From: an uncultured Dorea sp.
GTDB lineage: Bacteria; Bacillota; Clostridia; Lachnospirales; Lachnospiraceae
Reading direction: 5' to 3'
NCBI GenBank assembly: GCA_910584615.1
Contig: CAJUAM010000013.1
Span: 5,515 to 69,514 of the forward strand
Length of the DNA: 64,000 nt
The notes under the pieces were generated by a model. It was not told the DNA's origin. It did not search any database and was given only the letters and a program-made list of their open reading frames with translations. The first letter of the stretch is position 1. Every line of letters starts with the position of its first letter. Position numbers and translations under genes: made by a program. Below are positions 27,201 to 35,405 of this stretch, piece by piece.

Positions 27201-27357
27201 TGATAAGGAATTGTCAGCAATACCGATTTTTGCTATGACAGCTAATGCTTTTGAAGAAGACAGGCAGAACGCGATAAAGAGCGGTATGGATGGTCATATA
27301 GCGAAACCGATCGATGTTGACAAATTATTAGAAACTCTTAGCATGGCATTAGGTTAA
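24217..27357 (+). CDS. Hybrid sensor histidine kinase (pseudo-receiver, PAS repeats, HisKA, HATPase, two receivers)
   Basis: A 1046-residue soluble hybrid kinase with no transmembrane segment. The N-terminal ~110 residues resemble a receiver without a phospho-acceptor. PAS domains follow at about 127-245 and 250-375, with a further PAS-like segment around 385-520. HisKA carries SHDIRTPMNAIVGF with phospho-His at 546, and HATPase shows NLLSNSVKYT and DTGIGM. Receiver 1 (about 780-905) has its Asp in IIDWLLPDMNG and receiver 2 (about 925-1045) in LMDVQMPVMDGY. No DNA-binding output is attached and no regulator gene is adjacent, so its target is unknown. The glgX start codon lies 34 bp downstream. 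Confidence 0.9.
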   Translation: MYHCHIRFCLTGHHFKIFEIVKEMPPFKHFTHEFIEEGKPSEESVAAADVILANLQGIDGKEAVRALISGKRKEAELILLADEEQISRLSGELTEVKDIWTLPMSDEEIRFRFIRWQENQKMSKDFWQTSQYLEATINNVPNLVWYKDKNGIHEKVNDSFCRTVNKSKKQVEGRGHAYIWDVDHDDPACIESELEVMRRRETCVSEETVKSGDGTKLLTTYKSPLYDINGDVMGTVGVAIDVTQERAYEQEIIDKNYTLETIFTTMDCGVMCHTLDGRHIISINRAALKILGYESQAELLADGFDMVAESVVAEDKEALRKKIKELKNEGDSISVEYRVCHKNGEILHIMGNVKLIEQNGELVYQRFLLDCTAQKLEQKKNERHHMELIHALSIEYNLVCFFELNTGAGMPLRLSDEKHHMFETDFGREISLEESMGLYIQKYVHEEDREMMRKASSREKLRAELTENKQYYINYRTVRNGEVTYFQMRAVRAGQWEEDRGIVLGFRSVDEEIRNEMKKKELLEDALLQANEANKAKSVFLSNMSHDIRTPMNAIVGFTSLAVTHIDNTEQVKEYLGKIMTSGEHLLSLINDVLDMSRIESGKLHLEEKPCRLPDILHGLRNIVQADIYAKQLELYIDAVDIFNEEIFCDKLRLNQVLLNLLSNSVKYTGAGGIISMRIIEKAGAPAGYANYEFHIKDTGIGMSEEFVNHIFEPFEREKNTTISGIQGTGLGMAITKNIVDMMNGNIRVTSEQGVGTEFIVSFTFRVNAEGTETRDIPELKNLRALVVDDDFNTCDSVTYMLQQIGMRAEWTLSGKEAVLRTRQGVTRGDTYSVYIIDWLLPDMNGIEVTRRIRKEMGEDVPVIVLTAYDWSDVEDEAKDAGVTAFCSKPLFFSELRSCLHSVVCADDKKEKSSEEKKNFHAGRILLAEDNELNQEIAAAILEDAGFSVEIAGNGQMAVDMLKTAGLGYYQLVLMDVQMPVMDGYQAAKHIRALDDKELSAIPIFAMTANAFEEDRQNAIKSGMDGHIAKPIDVDKLLETLSMALG

Positions 27358-27391
27358 ACGAAAATAGAACAACAGAAGGAAGGCGATTAAA

Positions 27392-29479
27392 ATGCAGAAA
27401 CAAGATGTTAATATGAATGCTGTCCATATGGTGCCGATGGATAAGATAGCAGGATTTGAGGTAAGGCCGGGATTGTATGAACTGAATGGCGCAGTTGCGA
27501 TCCCGGTGGGAGTCAATTTTACGATCCATTCGCAGGGGGCGACTTCCTGCGAGCTTCTCCTGTTCAGACGGATGGAAGATGAGCCGTATGCGGTACTTAA
27601 ATTCCCGGATCATTACCGTATTGGTAATGTGTATTCAATGATCGTATTTGGGCTTCACATTACGGATTTTGAATATGCATATCGGCTGGATGGACCTTAT
27701 GAGCCTTCTAAAGGACTTTTGTTTAATAAAAAAAATATTTTGCTGGATATCTACGCAAAGGCTGTAACCGGGCAGAGTGTGTGGGGAACGAAAAATAAAA
27801 CTGACAGTTTTTATAAAGCAAGAGTTGTTCAGGATAACTTTGACTGGGGTGTGGAGAATAATCCACTGGTTCCGATGGAGGATCTGGTTATTTATGAAAT
27901 GCATGTAAGAGGATTTACAAAGCATGATTCTTCGGGGGTTTCCTTTCCGGGAACATTTTCCGGAGTTATGGAGAAGATACCGTATTTGAAGGAATTGGGT
28001 GTCAATGCTGTTGAGCTTATGCCTGTATTTGAATTTGACGAGATGAAGGACTGCCGTGAAGTTGACGGAAAGCAGCTTCTGGATTACTGGGGATACAATA
28101 CGGTAAGTTTTTTTGCGCCTAATACCAGCTATGCAGGAAGCGTTGAGTATAATAGGGAAGGAAATGAACTCAAAAACCTGATCAAGACGCTTCATGAGAA
28201 CGGGATTGAGTGTTTTCTTGATGTAGTGTTTAACCATACAGCAGAAGGGGACGATAGAGGACCAAGCTTTTCTTTTAAAGGATTTGATAATAATGTGTAT
28301 TATATGCTGACACCAGACGGGTACTACTACAATTTCAGCGGCTGCGGCAATACACTGAACTGTAACCATCCGGTAGTGCGTCAGATGATCCTGGAATGTC
28401 TGCGCTACTGGACGACATTTTATCATGTGGATGGATTCCGGTTTGATCTGGCAAGCATTCTTGGGCGTAATCAGGATGGGACACCTATGAGTAATCCGCC
28501 GCTTTTACAGAGCCTTGCCTTTGATCCTCTGCTTGGAAATGTGAAACTGATCGCAGAAGCATGGGATGCGGGAGGACTTTATCAGGTGGGAAGTTTTCCG
28601 GCATGGAGCCGCTGGACAGAGTGGAACGGGAAATACAGAGATGATATGCGTGATTACCTGAAAGGGGATTATGGACTGTCTTCGGTTGCTGCCGAAAGGA
28701 TCACAGGCTCCCGTGACTTGTATGATCCGAGTATCAGAGGAAAGAATGCATCTGTCAATTTCCTGAATTGTCATGACGGGTTCACACTGTGGGATATGTA
28801 TTCTTACAGTAAGAAACATAATGAAGCTAACGGCTGGTACAATGTTGACGGAAGCGATGATAACCGGAGCTGGAACTGCGGGATAGAAGGAGAGACAGAT
28901 GATGTAGAGATTCTCACACTCCGCAAGAGACTGGCAAAAAATGCTGTGACTGTACTTCTTATGAGCCGCGGAACGCCTATGTTCCTTGCTGGTGATGAAT
29001 TTTTAAATACTCAATACGGCAATAATAACGCATATTGTCAGGATAATGAAGTGTCATGGCTGAACTGGGACTTTCTTGAAAAGAACAGGGAACATTTCGA
29101 TTACATGAAGCATATGGTAAAACTGCGTAAGGAGCATGACGTAGTGCGTAAATATTCCGGAGGATGTTCATTGGGATTGCCTGAAATACAGGTTTCCGGA
29201 CCAAATGACCGGACAAAGATCCTGCGTGTGATCTATGCCGGGCGTAATCATGACGACACAGGGGATGATATTGTCTGTCTGGCAATCAATCCATACTGGG
29301 AGGAGCAAATCTGTTTCCTGCCGGATCTGCCGCTGCAGGTGAAGTGGAAGTTTGAGGCGGATACATCTGGCAGATATCTGTCTGACTGTGTACCAAAAGC
29401 AGGACAGAAAGTGTCACCAGAGGGAAATCAATTTAAAATGGGTCCGCGTTCGGCAGCAGTATTGACAGTGGTGAGATAA
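27392..29479 (+). CDS. glgX: Glycogen debranching enzyme (GlgX/TreX type)
   Basis: A 695-residue GH13 enzyme that hydrolyses alpha-1,6 branches of glycogen or limit dextrins. An N-terminal CBM48-like beta domain (RPGLYELNGAVAIPVG) precedes the barrel with DVVFNHTAEGD, the nucleophile in GFRFDLASIL, the acid in LIAEAWDAGG and the final FLNCHDGFTLWD block. The length fits the family and no signal peptide is seen, so it works on intracellular glycogen. AGAAGGAAGG precedes the ATG. The upstream kinase gene has no terminator after it, so read-through is likely. Confidence 0.93.
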   Translation: MQKQDVNMNAVHMVPMDKIAGFEVRPGLYELNGAVAIPVGVNFTIHSQGATSCELLLFRRMEDEPYAVLKFPDHYRIGNVYSMIVFGLHITDFEYAYRLDGPYEPSKGLLFNKKNILLDIYAKAVTGQSVWGTKNKTDSFYKARVVQDNFDWGVENNPLVPMEDLVIYEMHVRGFTKHDSSGVSFPGTFSGVMEKIPYLKELGVNAVELMPVFEFDEMKDCREVDGKQLLDYWGYNTVSFFAPNTSYAGSVEYNREGNELKNLIKTLHENGIECFLDVVFNHTAEGDDRGPSFSFKGFDNNVYYMLTPDGYYYNFSGCGNTLNCNHPVVRQMILECLRYWTTFYHVDGFRFDLASILGRNQDGTPMSNPPLLQSLAFDPLLGNVKLIAEAWDAGGLYQVGSFPAWSRWTEWNGKYRDDMRDYLKGDYGLSSVAAERITGSRDLYDPSIRGKNASVNFLNCHDGFTLWDMYSYSKKHNEANGWYNVDGSDDNRSWNCGIEGETDDVEILTLRKRLAKNAVTVLLMSRGTPMFLAGDEFLNTQYGNNNAYCQDNEVSWLNWDFLEKNREHFDYMKHMVKLRKEHDVVRKYSGGCSLGLPEIQVSGPNDRTKILRVIYAGRNHDDTGDDIVCLAINPYWEEQICFLPDLPLQVKWKFEADTSGRYLSDCVPKAGQKVSPEGNQFKMGPRSAAVLTVVR

Positions 29480-29533
29480 TATTGCGGGGAAGTATATATA
29501 TTTGCGGGTTATAATTTATCATGCCGCAGGCAG

Positions 29534-29557
29534 CAGGCTCTTCGGAGCCTGTTTTTT
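29534..29557 (+). terminator. Terminator after glgX
   Basis: CAGGCTC at 29534-29540, a TTCG tetraloop and GAGCCTG at 29545-29551 precede six Ts. Read from the minus strand it lacks a U run, so it serves only the + strand. Confidence 0.9.
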
Positions 29558-29583
29558 GTTGGCAGGAACTAAAGGGAGCCATT

Positions 29584-30507
29584 TTAATTTATATCCCGGA
29601 TAAATCCATGCTGCTTAGTATCGCGTAAAATAGATTTCATGTCATCGGGAAGCGGTGCGTGAAATTCCATTTGCTTTCCTGTAATGGGGTGAGGAAAAGA
29701 AAGTGTGTGGGAATGGAGCGCCTGCCTTTTTATATATTCAAAATCTGGATTGTAGAGGTAATCACCGATCAGCGGATAACCGAGGTGTTTCATATGAATG
29801 CGGATCTGATGGGTGCGCCCTGTCTCAAGGCACAGAGAGATCAGGCTGTGTCCATTCTTATATTCTTTTAGCTGATAGTGGGTGACGGCATATTCACCGT
29901 GGTCAAAATCTACTGTCCGTTCAATGATAGTGCCGGGTTTTCTGGCAAGAGGCGCAGTGATCGTTCCGGATTCTGGAGAAATCTTCCCCCTTGTGATCGC
30001 AAGATATTCCCGGTGTATCTGACGGTGGCGGTTCATATCGGAAAGGATGCTGCCGCTGACAAGATGTTTGGCAACTATTGTAAGTCCGGAGGTATCCCGG
30101 TCTAAGCGATTGCAGCATCGGAAGATAAATGGTTTACTCTGCTTGTGATAATACCATGCCAGGCCATTTGCAAGGGAATTGGTATAGTTGTTCATAGAAG
30201 GGTGTATCGGCATGCCTGCAGATTTATTGATGACAATGATATCCTCATCCTCATATATGATATTGAACGGTATTTCAAAAGGGGGTATCTTTTCAGAGCA
30301 TTTTGTCTCCTGGATCTGCACAGTCAGGCAGTCTCCGTCGGATAAAATATCTCGCATATAATAGTGGGTTCCATTTACGAGAATACTTTTTGGCATGCGT
30401 TTGATCGCGGCGAGATTTTTAGAAGAATAGCCTTTTCTTTTTAAAAATTGTTCGATTCTAAGTCCTGCGTTCTCTTTTGATATATGATAAATAATTGAAC
30501 GGTTCAT
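29584..30507 (-). CDS. RluA-family pseudouridine synthase
   Basis: The only convincing minus-strand gene; 307 residues. It converts specific uridines in rRNA or tRNA to pseudouridine. An N-terminal S4-like segment (AGLRIEQFLKRKGYSSKNL) precedes the catalytic domain, whose catalytic Asp lies in CNRLDRDTSGLTIVAK, with LETGRTHQIRIHMKHLGYPL near the end. On the coding strand GGAGAAACGCA precedes the ATG. The exact target uridine among the RluA/C/D subfamilies cannot be assigned by eye. Its 5' end overlaps the promoter of the divergent NUDIX gene. Confidence 0.92.
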   Translation of the reverse strand: MNRSIIYHISKENAGLRIEQFLKRKGYSSKNLAAIKRMPKSILVNGTHYYMRDILSDGDCLTVQIQETKCSEKIPPFEIPFNIIYEDEDIIVINKSAGMPIHPSMNNYTNSLANGLAWYYHKQSKPFIFRCCNRLDRDTSGLTIVAKHLVSGSILSDMNRHRQIHREYLAITRGKISPESGTITAPLARKPGTIIERTVDFDHGEYAVTHYQLKEYKNGHSLISLCLETGRTHQIRIHMKHLGYPLIGDYLYNPDFEYIKRQALHSHTLSFPHPITGKQMEFHAPLPDDMKSILRDTKQHGFIRDIN

Positions 30508-30535
30508 TGCGTTTCTCCAGTGTTTTCGGTATGAT
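30507..30535 (+). promoter_or_regulatory. Promoter of the NUDIX gene
   Basis: TTGCGT at 30507-30512 and TATGAT at 30530-30535 are 17 bp apart. The -35 touches the start codon of the divergent pseudouridine synthase gene. Confidence 0.55.
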
Positions 30536-30617
30536 AGACATTATGGAACTTTAATGTTTATTGTATCGGATTATAAGAGAGGCGTCCAGAGGATTTATGA
30601 AAAAGGAGAAGATCAGT

Positions 30618-31094
30618 ATGAAGGGACTTAGTACGCTGTGTTATATAGAAAGAGACGGCAAATATCTAATGCTTCACCGGACAGTGAAGGAGAAGGATGT
30701 AAATAAAGACAAATGGATCGGTGTAGGAGGTCATTTTGAGAAAAATGAAAGTCCGGAGGAATGTCTTTTGAGGGAAGTGAAGGAGGAGACAGGTTATATA
30801 CTTACTTCTTATCAGTACCGGGGGATAGTGACTTTTGTTTCAGGAAATGGTGTGACAGAATATATGTCCTTGTTTACGGCGGATGGTTTTTTGGGGGAAC
30901 AGGCCGAGTGTGACGAAGGAGAGCTTGAGTGGGTAGATATTGATAAGGTAGAAAACCTTAATATCTGGGAAGGAGATAAGATCTTTCTGCGTCTTTTGCG
31001 GAAAAGAAAAGAGTTCTTTTCCCTGAAACTTGTATATGATGGAAAGGATGGATTGATATCTGCTTCACTGGATGGAAAGCCGATCGAATTATAG
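30618..31094 (+). CDS. NUDIX hydrolase (MutT-like)
   Basis: A 158-residue NUDIX protein, probably an 8-oxo-dGTP diphosphatase or related nucleotide sanitiser. The full Nudix box is present (GHFEKNE, then seven residues, then REVKEETGY), preceded by LMLHRTVKEKDVNKDKWIGVGG as in MutT-like enzymes. The ATG at 30618 follows AAAAGGAGAA; an in-frame ATG at 30597 would place this site inside the gene. The C-terminal tail beyond residue 130 is short and unremarkable. Confidence 0.87.
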   Translation: MKGLSTLCYIERDGKYLMLHRTVKEKDVNKDKWIGVGGHFEKNESPEECLLREVKEETGYILTSYQYRGIVTFVSGNGVTEYMSLFTADGFLGEQAECDEGELEWVDIDKVENLNIWEGDKIFLRLLRKRKEFFSLKLVYDGKDGLISASLDGKPIEL

Positions 31095-31149
31095 GATAAA
31101 TCTATAAATAAAATGATACATTTGTATTATCAATTATGCGGTCAAATAT

Positions 31150-31163
31150 AGAAATGCTATAAT
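31150..31163 (+). promoter_or_regulatory. Extended -10 promoter of the TVP38 / ArsS-type cluster
   Basis: TGCTATAAT (TATAAT at 31158-31163) is an extended -10 without a good -35. It overlaps an upstream ATG at 31162, which argues that translation starts at 31195 instead. Confidence 0.5.
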
Positions 31164-31194
31164 GAAACAACAATATAGAGACAGGAATGTTAAA

Positions 31195-31884
31195 ATGAAG
31201 AATAAAAAGTTGTGGATATTTTTGGCAGGTGCTGCCTTGATATTGATTTTAAATCAATCATTTGGCTGGTCATCATATATTGAGAATGAAGATAATCTGA
31301 AATTTCTTGAGAAAGTAGTAGAGGATAATCTTGTTTTAGCTGTGTCGATTTATATTGGTATTACTATCGTTGGATGTGTGGTGCTGGCGCTTCCGGGAGT
31401 GACGTTTGCTATTGTGGCGGGATTATTGTTCGGTCCGGTAATTGGAACACTTTGCTGTTCGGCGGCAACAACGGTTGGCGCTATGCTTGCGTTTGCTGTG
31501 GGACGCTTTTTTTTGAGAGACAGTATAAAACCAATGGTAATGAAGAATAAATACTTAAAAAAGTGGCTTTTTGATGAGACAGGGACTAATGAGATATTTG
31601 TTCTTATGATCACGAGACTGGTTCCGTTATTTCCTTATAATCTGCAGAACTTTGCTTATGGGATAACGGCTATCCGGTTTAGTACGTATTCAGTATATTC
31701 TTTTATCTTTATGCTTCCTGGAACCGCCATGTACACAGTAGGAACAGCGGGTTTTGCAGATAAAGAGAATCGGATTTTATATATCGGGACAGCTCTTTTT
31801 ATGGCAGCAGTTGTTGTGGGCTTAGGGACATTTTTAAAAAAGCGTTATATAAAAGAGGAGTGTAGGAAGGATGACAGAGCGTAA
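31195..31884 (+). CDS. TVP38/TMEM64-family membrane protein (first copy)
   Basis: A 229-residue DedA-superfamily membrane protein with about six hydrophobic segments. Family marks are ALPGVTFAIVAGLLFGPVIGT, then AVGRFFLRD and ITRLVPLFPYNLQNFAYG. Members move or scramble lipids or small anions across membranes in some organisms, but no precise role is fixed for bacteria. It heads the cluster that runs to 40486 and overlaps the next gene by 14 nt, which indicates co-translation. A second TVP38 protein lies at 35406-36113. ATG 31195 has ACAGGA 8 bp upstream. Confidence 0.85.
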   Translation: MKNKKLWIFLAGAALILILNQSFGWSSYIENEDNLKFLEKVVEDNLVLAVSIYIGITIVGCVVLALPGVTFAIVAGLLFGPVIGTLCCSAATTVGAMLAFAVGRFFLRDSIKPMVMKNKYLKKWLFDETGTNEIFVLMITRLVPLFPYNLQNFAYGITAIRFSTYSVYSFIFMLPGTAMYTVGTAGFADKENRILYIGTALFMAAVVVGLGTFLKKRYIKEECRKDDRA

Positions 31885-32854
31885 GATAAGGACTGCTGAT
31901 ACATCAAACTGTGTGCATTGCCATATCTGTCAAAAGAACTGTGTATTTTTGGATAAATATGGAATTGACATCGGTGATACAAACAAATTAAATGAGCTGG
32001 CATATCATTGTTTTCTGTGTGGGCGCTGCAGTGAAGTATGTCCTGCAGGGATTGACGGGCAGCAGGTGGTAGCAGACATGCGCCGGAACCAGGTAAAAAA
32101 GGATGCCGGTGTATTTGTAAATAAAAAGTATAAAAGGATGATCTCCGAGAAAAAGGATTATCTGTACAGAAATTACAGACATATCACAGCGAACAGCGTA
32201 TTGTTTCCGGGCTGCAATTTCCCATCAGTATATCCGAAAACAATGAAAAAACTTGCAGATCTTTTGTGGGAAACGGCAGGGATAGGAACCGTGTATGAGT
32301 GCTGCGGCAAACCTATAGCGGATATTGGGATGGAAGAAGAGGAAAGAAAAATCGTACGGGGGATTGAAGAACGGCTTTTGGCAGAAGATGTGACGGAGAT
32401 TGTTGCTTTGTGTCCCAATTGCTATGAATATCTGAAAAAAAATATTTCTATAAAGATAGTGAACATATATGAAAAACTAAGAGACTTAAAGCTTGGAGAG
32501 AAAATATCCGGAGGTGGATTTTTATTTCGTCCATGCCCGGATAGAGAGAAAGGGGAATGGCTGCCGGATATTGAGTGTTTCATGAAAAGCAGCTGTGAGT
32601 TTGTAGAAGATATCCAGTGCTGTGGCCTTGGCGGTAATGGCGGAGTGCTGGAACCAGAGCTTGCAAAAGGATTTGCGCTGAAGATAAAGGACATGCCCGA
32701 GAGTATCTATACTTATTGCGGCTCTTGCGCAGGTAATCTTACACGTAATGGGTGTAAAAAGGTCCGCCATGTCCTGCCGGAGATACTTGGGGTCCATGAA
32801 AAGCCGGATACGGTAAAGTCATTGATCAATCGAATGAAGACAAAATATCTATAG
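31871..32854 (+). CDS. Fe-S protein with two [4Fe-4S] motifs and CCG domains (heterodisulfide-reductase-like)
   Basis: The 327-residue protein starts with two ferredoxin-like motifs, CVHCHICQKNC and CFLCGRCSEVCPAG. CCG-type segments follow: VLFPGCNFPSVYP with YECCGKPIAD, then CPNCYEYL, and later DIQCCGLGGNGG with YCGSCAGNL. This is the GlpC/HdrB/LutA-like arrangement used for electron transfer to thiol or disulfide chemistry. It lies between a TVP38 gene and the transferase gene, so it may supply electrons to the radical SAM or redox steps of the cluster. Partner and substrate are unknown. Confidence 0.87.
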   Translation: MTERKIRTADTSNCVHCHICQKNCVFLDKYGIDIGDTNKLNELAYHCFLCGRCSEVCPAGIDGQQVVADMRRNQVKKDAGVFVNKKYKRMISEKKDYLYRNYRHITANSVLFPGCNFPSVYPKTMKKLADLLWETAGIGTVYECCGKPIADIGMEEEERKIVRGIEERLLAEDVTEIVALCPNCYEYLKKNISIKIVNIYEKLRDLKLGEKISGGGFLFRPCPDREKGEWLPDIECFMKSSCEFVEDIQCCGLGGNGGVLEPELAKGFALKIKDMPESIYTYCGSCAGNLTRNGCKKVRHVLPEILGVHEKPDTVKSLINRMKTKYL

Positions 32855-32875
32855 TCAGAGGCCAGAAAGGGATAC

Positions 32876-34303
32876 ATGAAAAAAAAAGCATTGATAATAT
32901 TTACCCGAGTGCCGGTGCCGGGTGAGACGAAGACAAGATTAATGCCCTATTTTACGCCAAGGCAGTGCGCAAAACTCCACATTTGCTTTCTGGAGGATAT
33001 AGCTGCAATGTGCAGAAGGACGGAGGCAGATATATATATTTGTTATACTAAAGGACTATCTGGTAAGATGTGTTCCGGTAAGGCAGACAAGCAGAATGTG
33101 TCAGGTGCTGTCCGGGGAGTATTTCACAATGTGTGTGAAGAACGGGAATATCAGAAAGATATCCTTTATCAGATATTCGGAGAGAATGCAGGATATTTCC
33201 CCCAAGAGGGAGAAGACTTGGGACAGAGGATGTATCTGGCGATTGAGAGGGTAATGGCAAGAGGTTACAAGTCTTGCGTCCTGATAGGGACAGATGTGCC
33301 GCAGGTGCAGTGGGAGGATATCCGACAGGCATTTGACGTGTTAAAGACAAAGGATATTGTGCTTGGTCCTACTGCTGACGGCGGATATTACCTTGTAGGT
33401 ATGAAAGCTGCTGAAAAAGAGGTATTTGAAAAACAGACATATGGGCATGGGAGTGTTCTTTATAATACGATCCGCACACTGGAAAGCAAAGGGATGTCAG
33501 TAGGATTAGGCAGAAGGCAGTATGATATAGATACAAGAGAAGATGTTAGAGAATTTCGGGACAGAATGAGAATGAATAAGTCCCTGCAAAAGACAAAAAC
33601 GGCGAAGTACCTGATGCAATCAAGCAGGATATCTGTAATCGTGCCGATCTATAACGAGGAGAAAACTATTAAAAAATTACTTGAGAGTCTCAAAGAGATA
33701 AAGGACCGGTGTGAGATCATTCTAGTGGATGGGGGAAGTACAGATAAGACTCTTGAGTATATAAGTGCTGATTTTAAACTGATCCATTCGGATAAAGGAA
33801 GAGCGAAACAGATGAATCAGGGGGCAGTAGAAAGTACAGGAGATATTCTGTTTTTTCTGCACTGTGACAGTGAATTGCCTGAGCAGCCTTTGGAGCAGAT
33901 CCGCAGTGTTATGAAAAATTACAGAGTCGGATGTTTTGGAATTGCATTTCACTCGAAAAATTTTTTTATGTTTACCTGCCGTGTCATATCTAATCATCGT
34001 GTCAGGGACAGGAATATTGTGTTTGGTGATCAGGGGATATTTATTGACCGAAAGTTGTTCTTTGACATAGGGATGTTCCCGGAGATTCCGGTGATGGAGG
34101 ACTATCAGTTTTCGCTGTGCCTGAAGGCAAGAGGAGAAAAAATCGGAATCACAAGAAAGAGGATCTATACTTCTGATAGAAGATTTCCGCCGGGGACAGT
34201 TTTAAAACTGCGTGAGATGTGGAGGATGAACCGGCTGCGGAAGAAATACCGTGATGGCATGGATATAACAGTGATCGCAGATATGTATGCGGATGTGAGA
34301 TGA
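32876..34303 (+). CDS. Fused rSAM/selenodomain-associated transferases (TIGR04282 + TIGR04283 type)
   Basis: A 475-residue fusion. Residues about 1-220 match the DUF2064/TIGR04282 nucleotidyl- or glycosyltransferase type: IFTRVPVPGETKTRLMPYF, VLIGTDVPQV and LGPTADGGYYLVGM. Residues about 245-470 are a GT2-like domain of TIGR04283 type: ISVIVPIYNEEKTIKKLLES, ILVDGGSTDKT and FLHCDSELP. Both types are named for association with radical SAM / selenodomain loci, and such a radical SAM gene (36445-37422) is present downstream. The two halves are often separate genes. The sugar donor and acceptor are unknown. Confidence 0.88.
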   Translation: MKKKALIIFTRVPVPGETKTRLMPYFTPRQCAKLHICFLEDIAAMCRRTEADIYICYTKGLSGKMCSGKADKQNVSGAVRGVFHNVCEEREYQKDILYQIFGENAGYFPQEGEDLGQRMYLAIERVMARGYKSCVLIGTDVPQVQWEDIRQAFDVLKTKDIVLGPTADGGYYLVGMKAAEKEVFEKQTYGHGSVLYNTIRTLESKGMSVGLGRRQYDIDTREDVREFRDRMRMNKSLQKTKTAKYLMQSSRISVIVPIYNEEKTIKKLLESLKEIKDRCEIILVDGGSTDKTLEYISADFKLIHSDKGRAKQMNQGAVESTGDILFFLHCDSELPEQPLEQIRSVMKNYRVGCFGIAFHSKNFFMFTCRVISNHRVRDRNIVFGDQGIFIDRKLFFDIGMFPEIPVMEDYQFSLCLKARGEKIGITRKRIYTSDRRFPPGTVLKLREMWRMNRLRKKYRDGMDITVIADMYADVR

Positions 34304-34381
34304 TTGATTAGATAAGTTTAAAATGGGACTCATGCGGGGGTGTAATGGGAAAAGTCAGACGGAAGGAGGGGGAAACAGTGT

Positions 34382-35401
34382 ATGAACAGAATCGGGGGAT
34401 TGGAAGAATATATAAAGCTTGCCGTTTACCGGAATGCTATGGAACTGCCTGATGAGGTAAGTGAAGAATACAGGCTTTTAGCACAGGGGGAATATAATAT
34501 CAATTATATATTTACTCATCCGGTAAGCGGGAAAGATTTTCTTTTACGTGTAAACTGCGGAAGTCAGATGCACCTTGAAAACCAGATTGAATATGAGTAC
34601 CGCGCGCTAAGATTGCTGCAGGATTCAGGAAGGACACCGAAAGTATATTATGTGGACGGGAGTCTTGAAAATCTGGATCATGGAGTACTTGTCATGGAAT
34701 ATCTCCCAGGCAGCAGTCTTGATTACCGTAAAGATATGAGGCTGGCGGCCCAGTGCCTTGCAGATATCCACAGTGTTCCGATTTCAGAAGGCTTAGGGCT
34801 TTTAAGCCCTGAAAACCCTTTGAAAGCTATATTGCAAGAATGTGAAGAGATGGTAAAGGTGTATATGGATTCTCATCTTGGCAGTAAAGAAACGAAAAAG
34901 AAGATACGTAAGCTTATGGATAAAGGGTGGGAAAAACTTAACCGGACTGAAACCCACAAAGGGTATCAGTGCTGTATCAACACAGAACTTAACTCCACAA
35001 ACTTTCTCATTAACGGCAAGGATAAGAAAAATTACCTGATTGACTGGGAAAAGCCGCTTTATGGGGATCCGGCACAGGATCTGGGGCATTTTCTTGCTCC
35101 TACGACTACCTTTTGGAAGACTGATGTGATACTTAGTCCGCAGGAAACGGAAGAATTTCTGGAAGAATATATCGAAGCGGTAGATGGGAGATTTTGTACA
35201 GATGGACTGAAAGAGAAGGTATATGCTTATATCCCTATTACGTGCTTAAGAGGGGTGACATGGTGTGCAATGGCATGGGTTGAATATCAGCAGCCGGATA
35301 AACTGATATTTAATGAATCTACATATAAAAAACTTGAAAGCTATCTGTCTTATGAATTTTTAGACAGGATATCCCGAGATTATTTCAGACAAGAGGCTTA
35401 A
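34382..35401 (+). CDS. Aminoglycoside phosphotransferase / choline-kinase-like protein
   Basis: The 339-residue protein has an APH-fold kinase layout: LRVNCGSQMHLENQIEYEYR in the N-lobe, then the hinge VLVMEYLPGS, then a catalytic-loop-like segment that reads CCINTELNSTNFLIN and a metal site YLIDWEKPLYGDPAQDL. The usual catalytic HGDLxxxN Asp is replaced (INTELNSTN), so activity may be altered. AAGGAGGGGG precedes ATG 34382. A kinase here suggests that a small alcohol, choline-like or sugar group is phosphorylated in the product pathway. Confidence 0.78.
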   Translation: MNRIGGLEEYIKLAVYRNAMELPDEVSEEYRLLAQGEYNINYIFTHPVSGKDFLLRVNCGSQMHLENQIEYEYRALRLLQDSGRTPKVYYVDGSLENLDHGVLVMEYLPGSSLDYRKDMRLAAQCLADIHSVPISEGLGLLSPENPLKAILQECEEMVKVYMDSHLGSKETKKKIRKLMDKGWEKLNRTETHKGYQCCINTELNSTNFLINGKDKKNYLIDWEKPLYGDPAQDLGHFLAPTTTFWKTDVILSPQETEEFLEEYIEAVDGRFCTDGLKEKVYAYIPITCLRGVTWCAMAWVEYQQPDKLIFNESTYKKLESYLSYEFLDRISRDYFRQEA

Positions 35402-35405
35402 GATT

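Noticed and set aside
27635..28426. 263-codon open frame on the minus strand inside glgX
   Set aside because: It is antisense to a clear GH13 gene, matches no family I recognise and has no ribosome binding site; it is a shadow of codon use.
29534..29557. Bidirectional terminator serving the minus-strand pseudouridine synthase
   Set aside because: The hairpin has a T run only on the + strand side.
31162..31194. Upstream ATG start for the first TVP38 protein
   Set aside because: It overlaps the TATAAT of the extended -10 and has no ribosome binding site.
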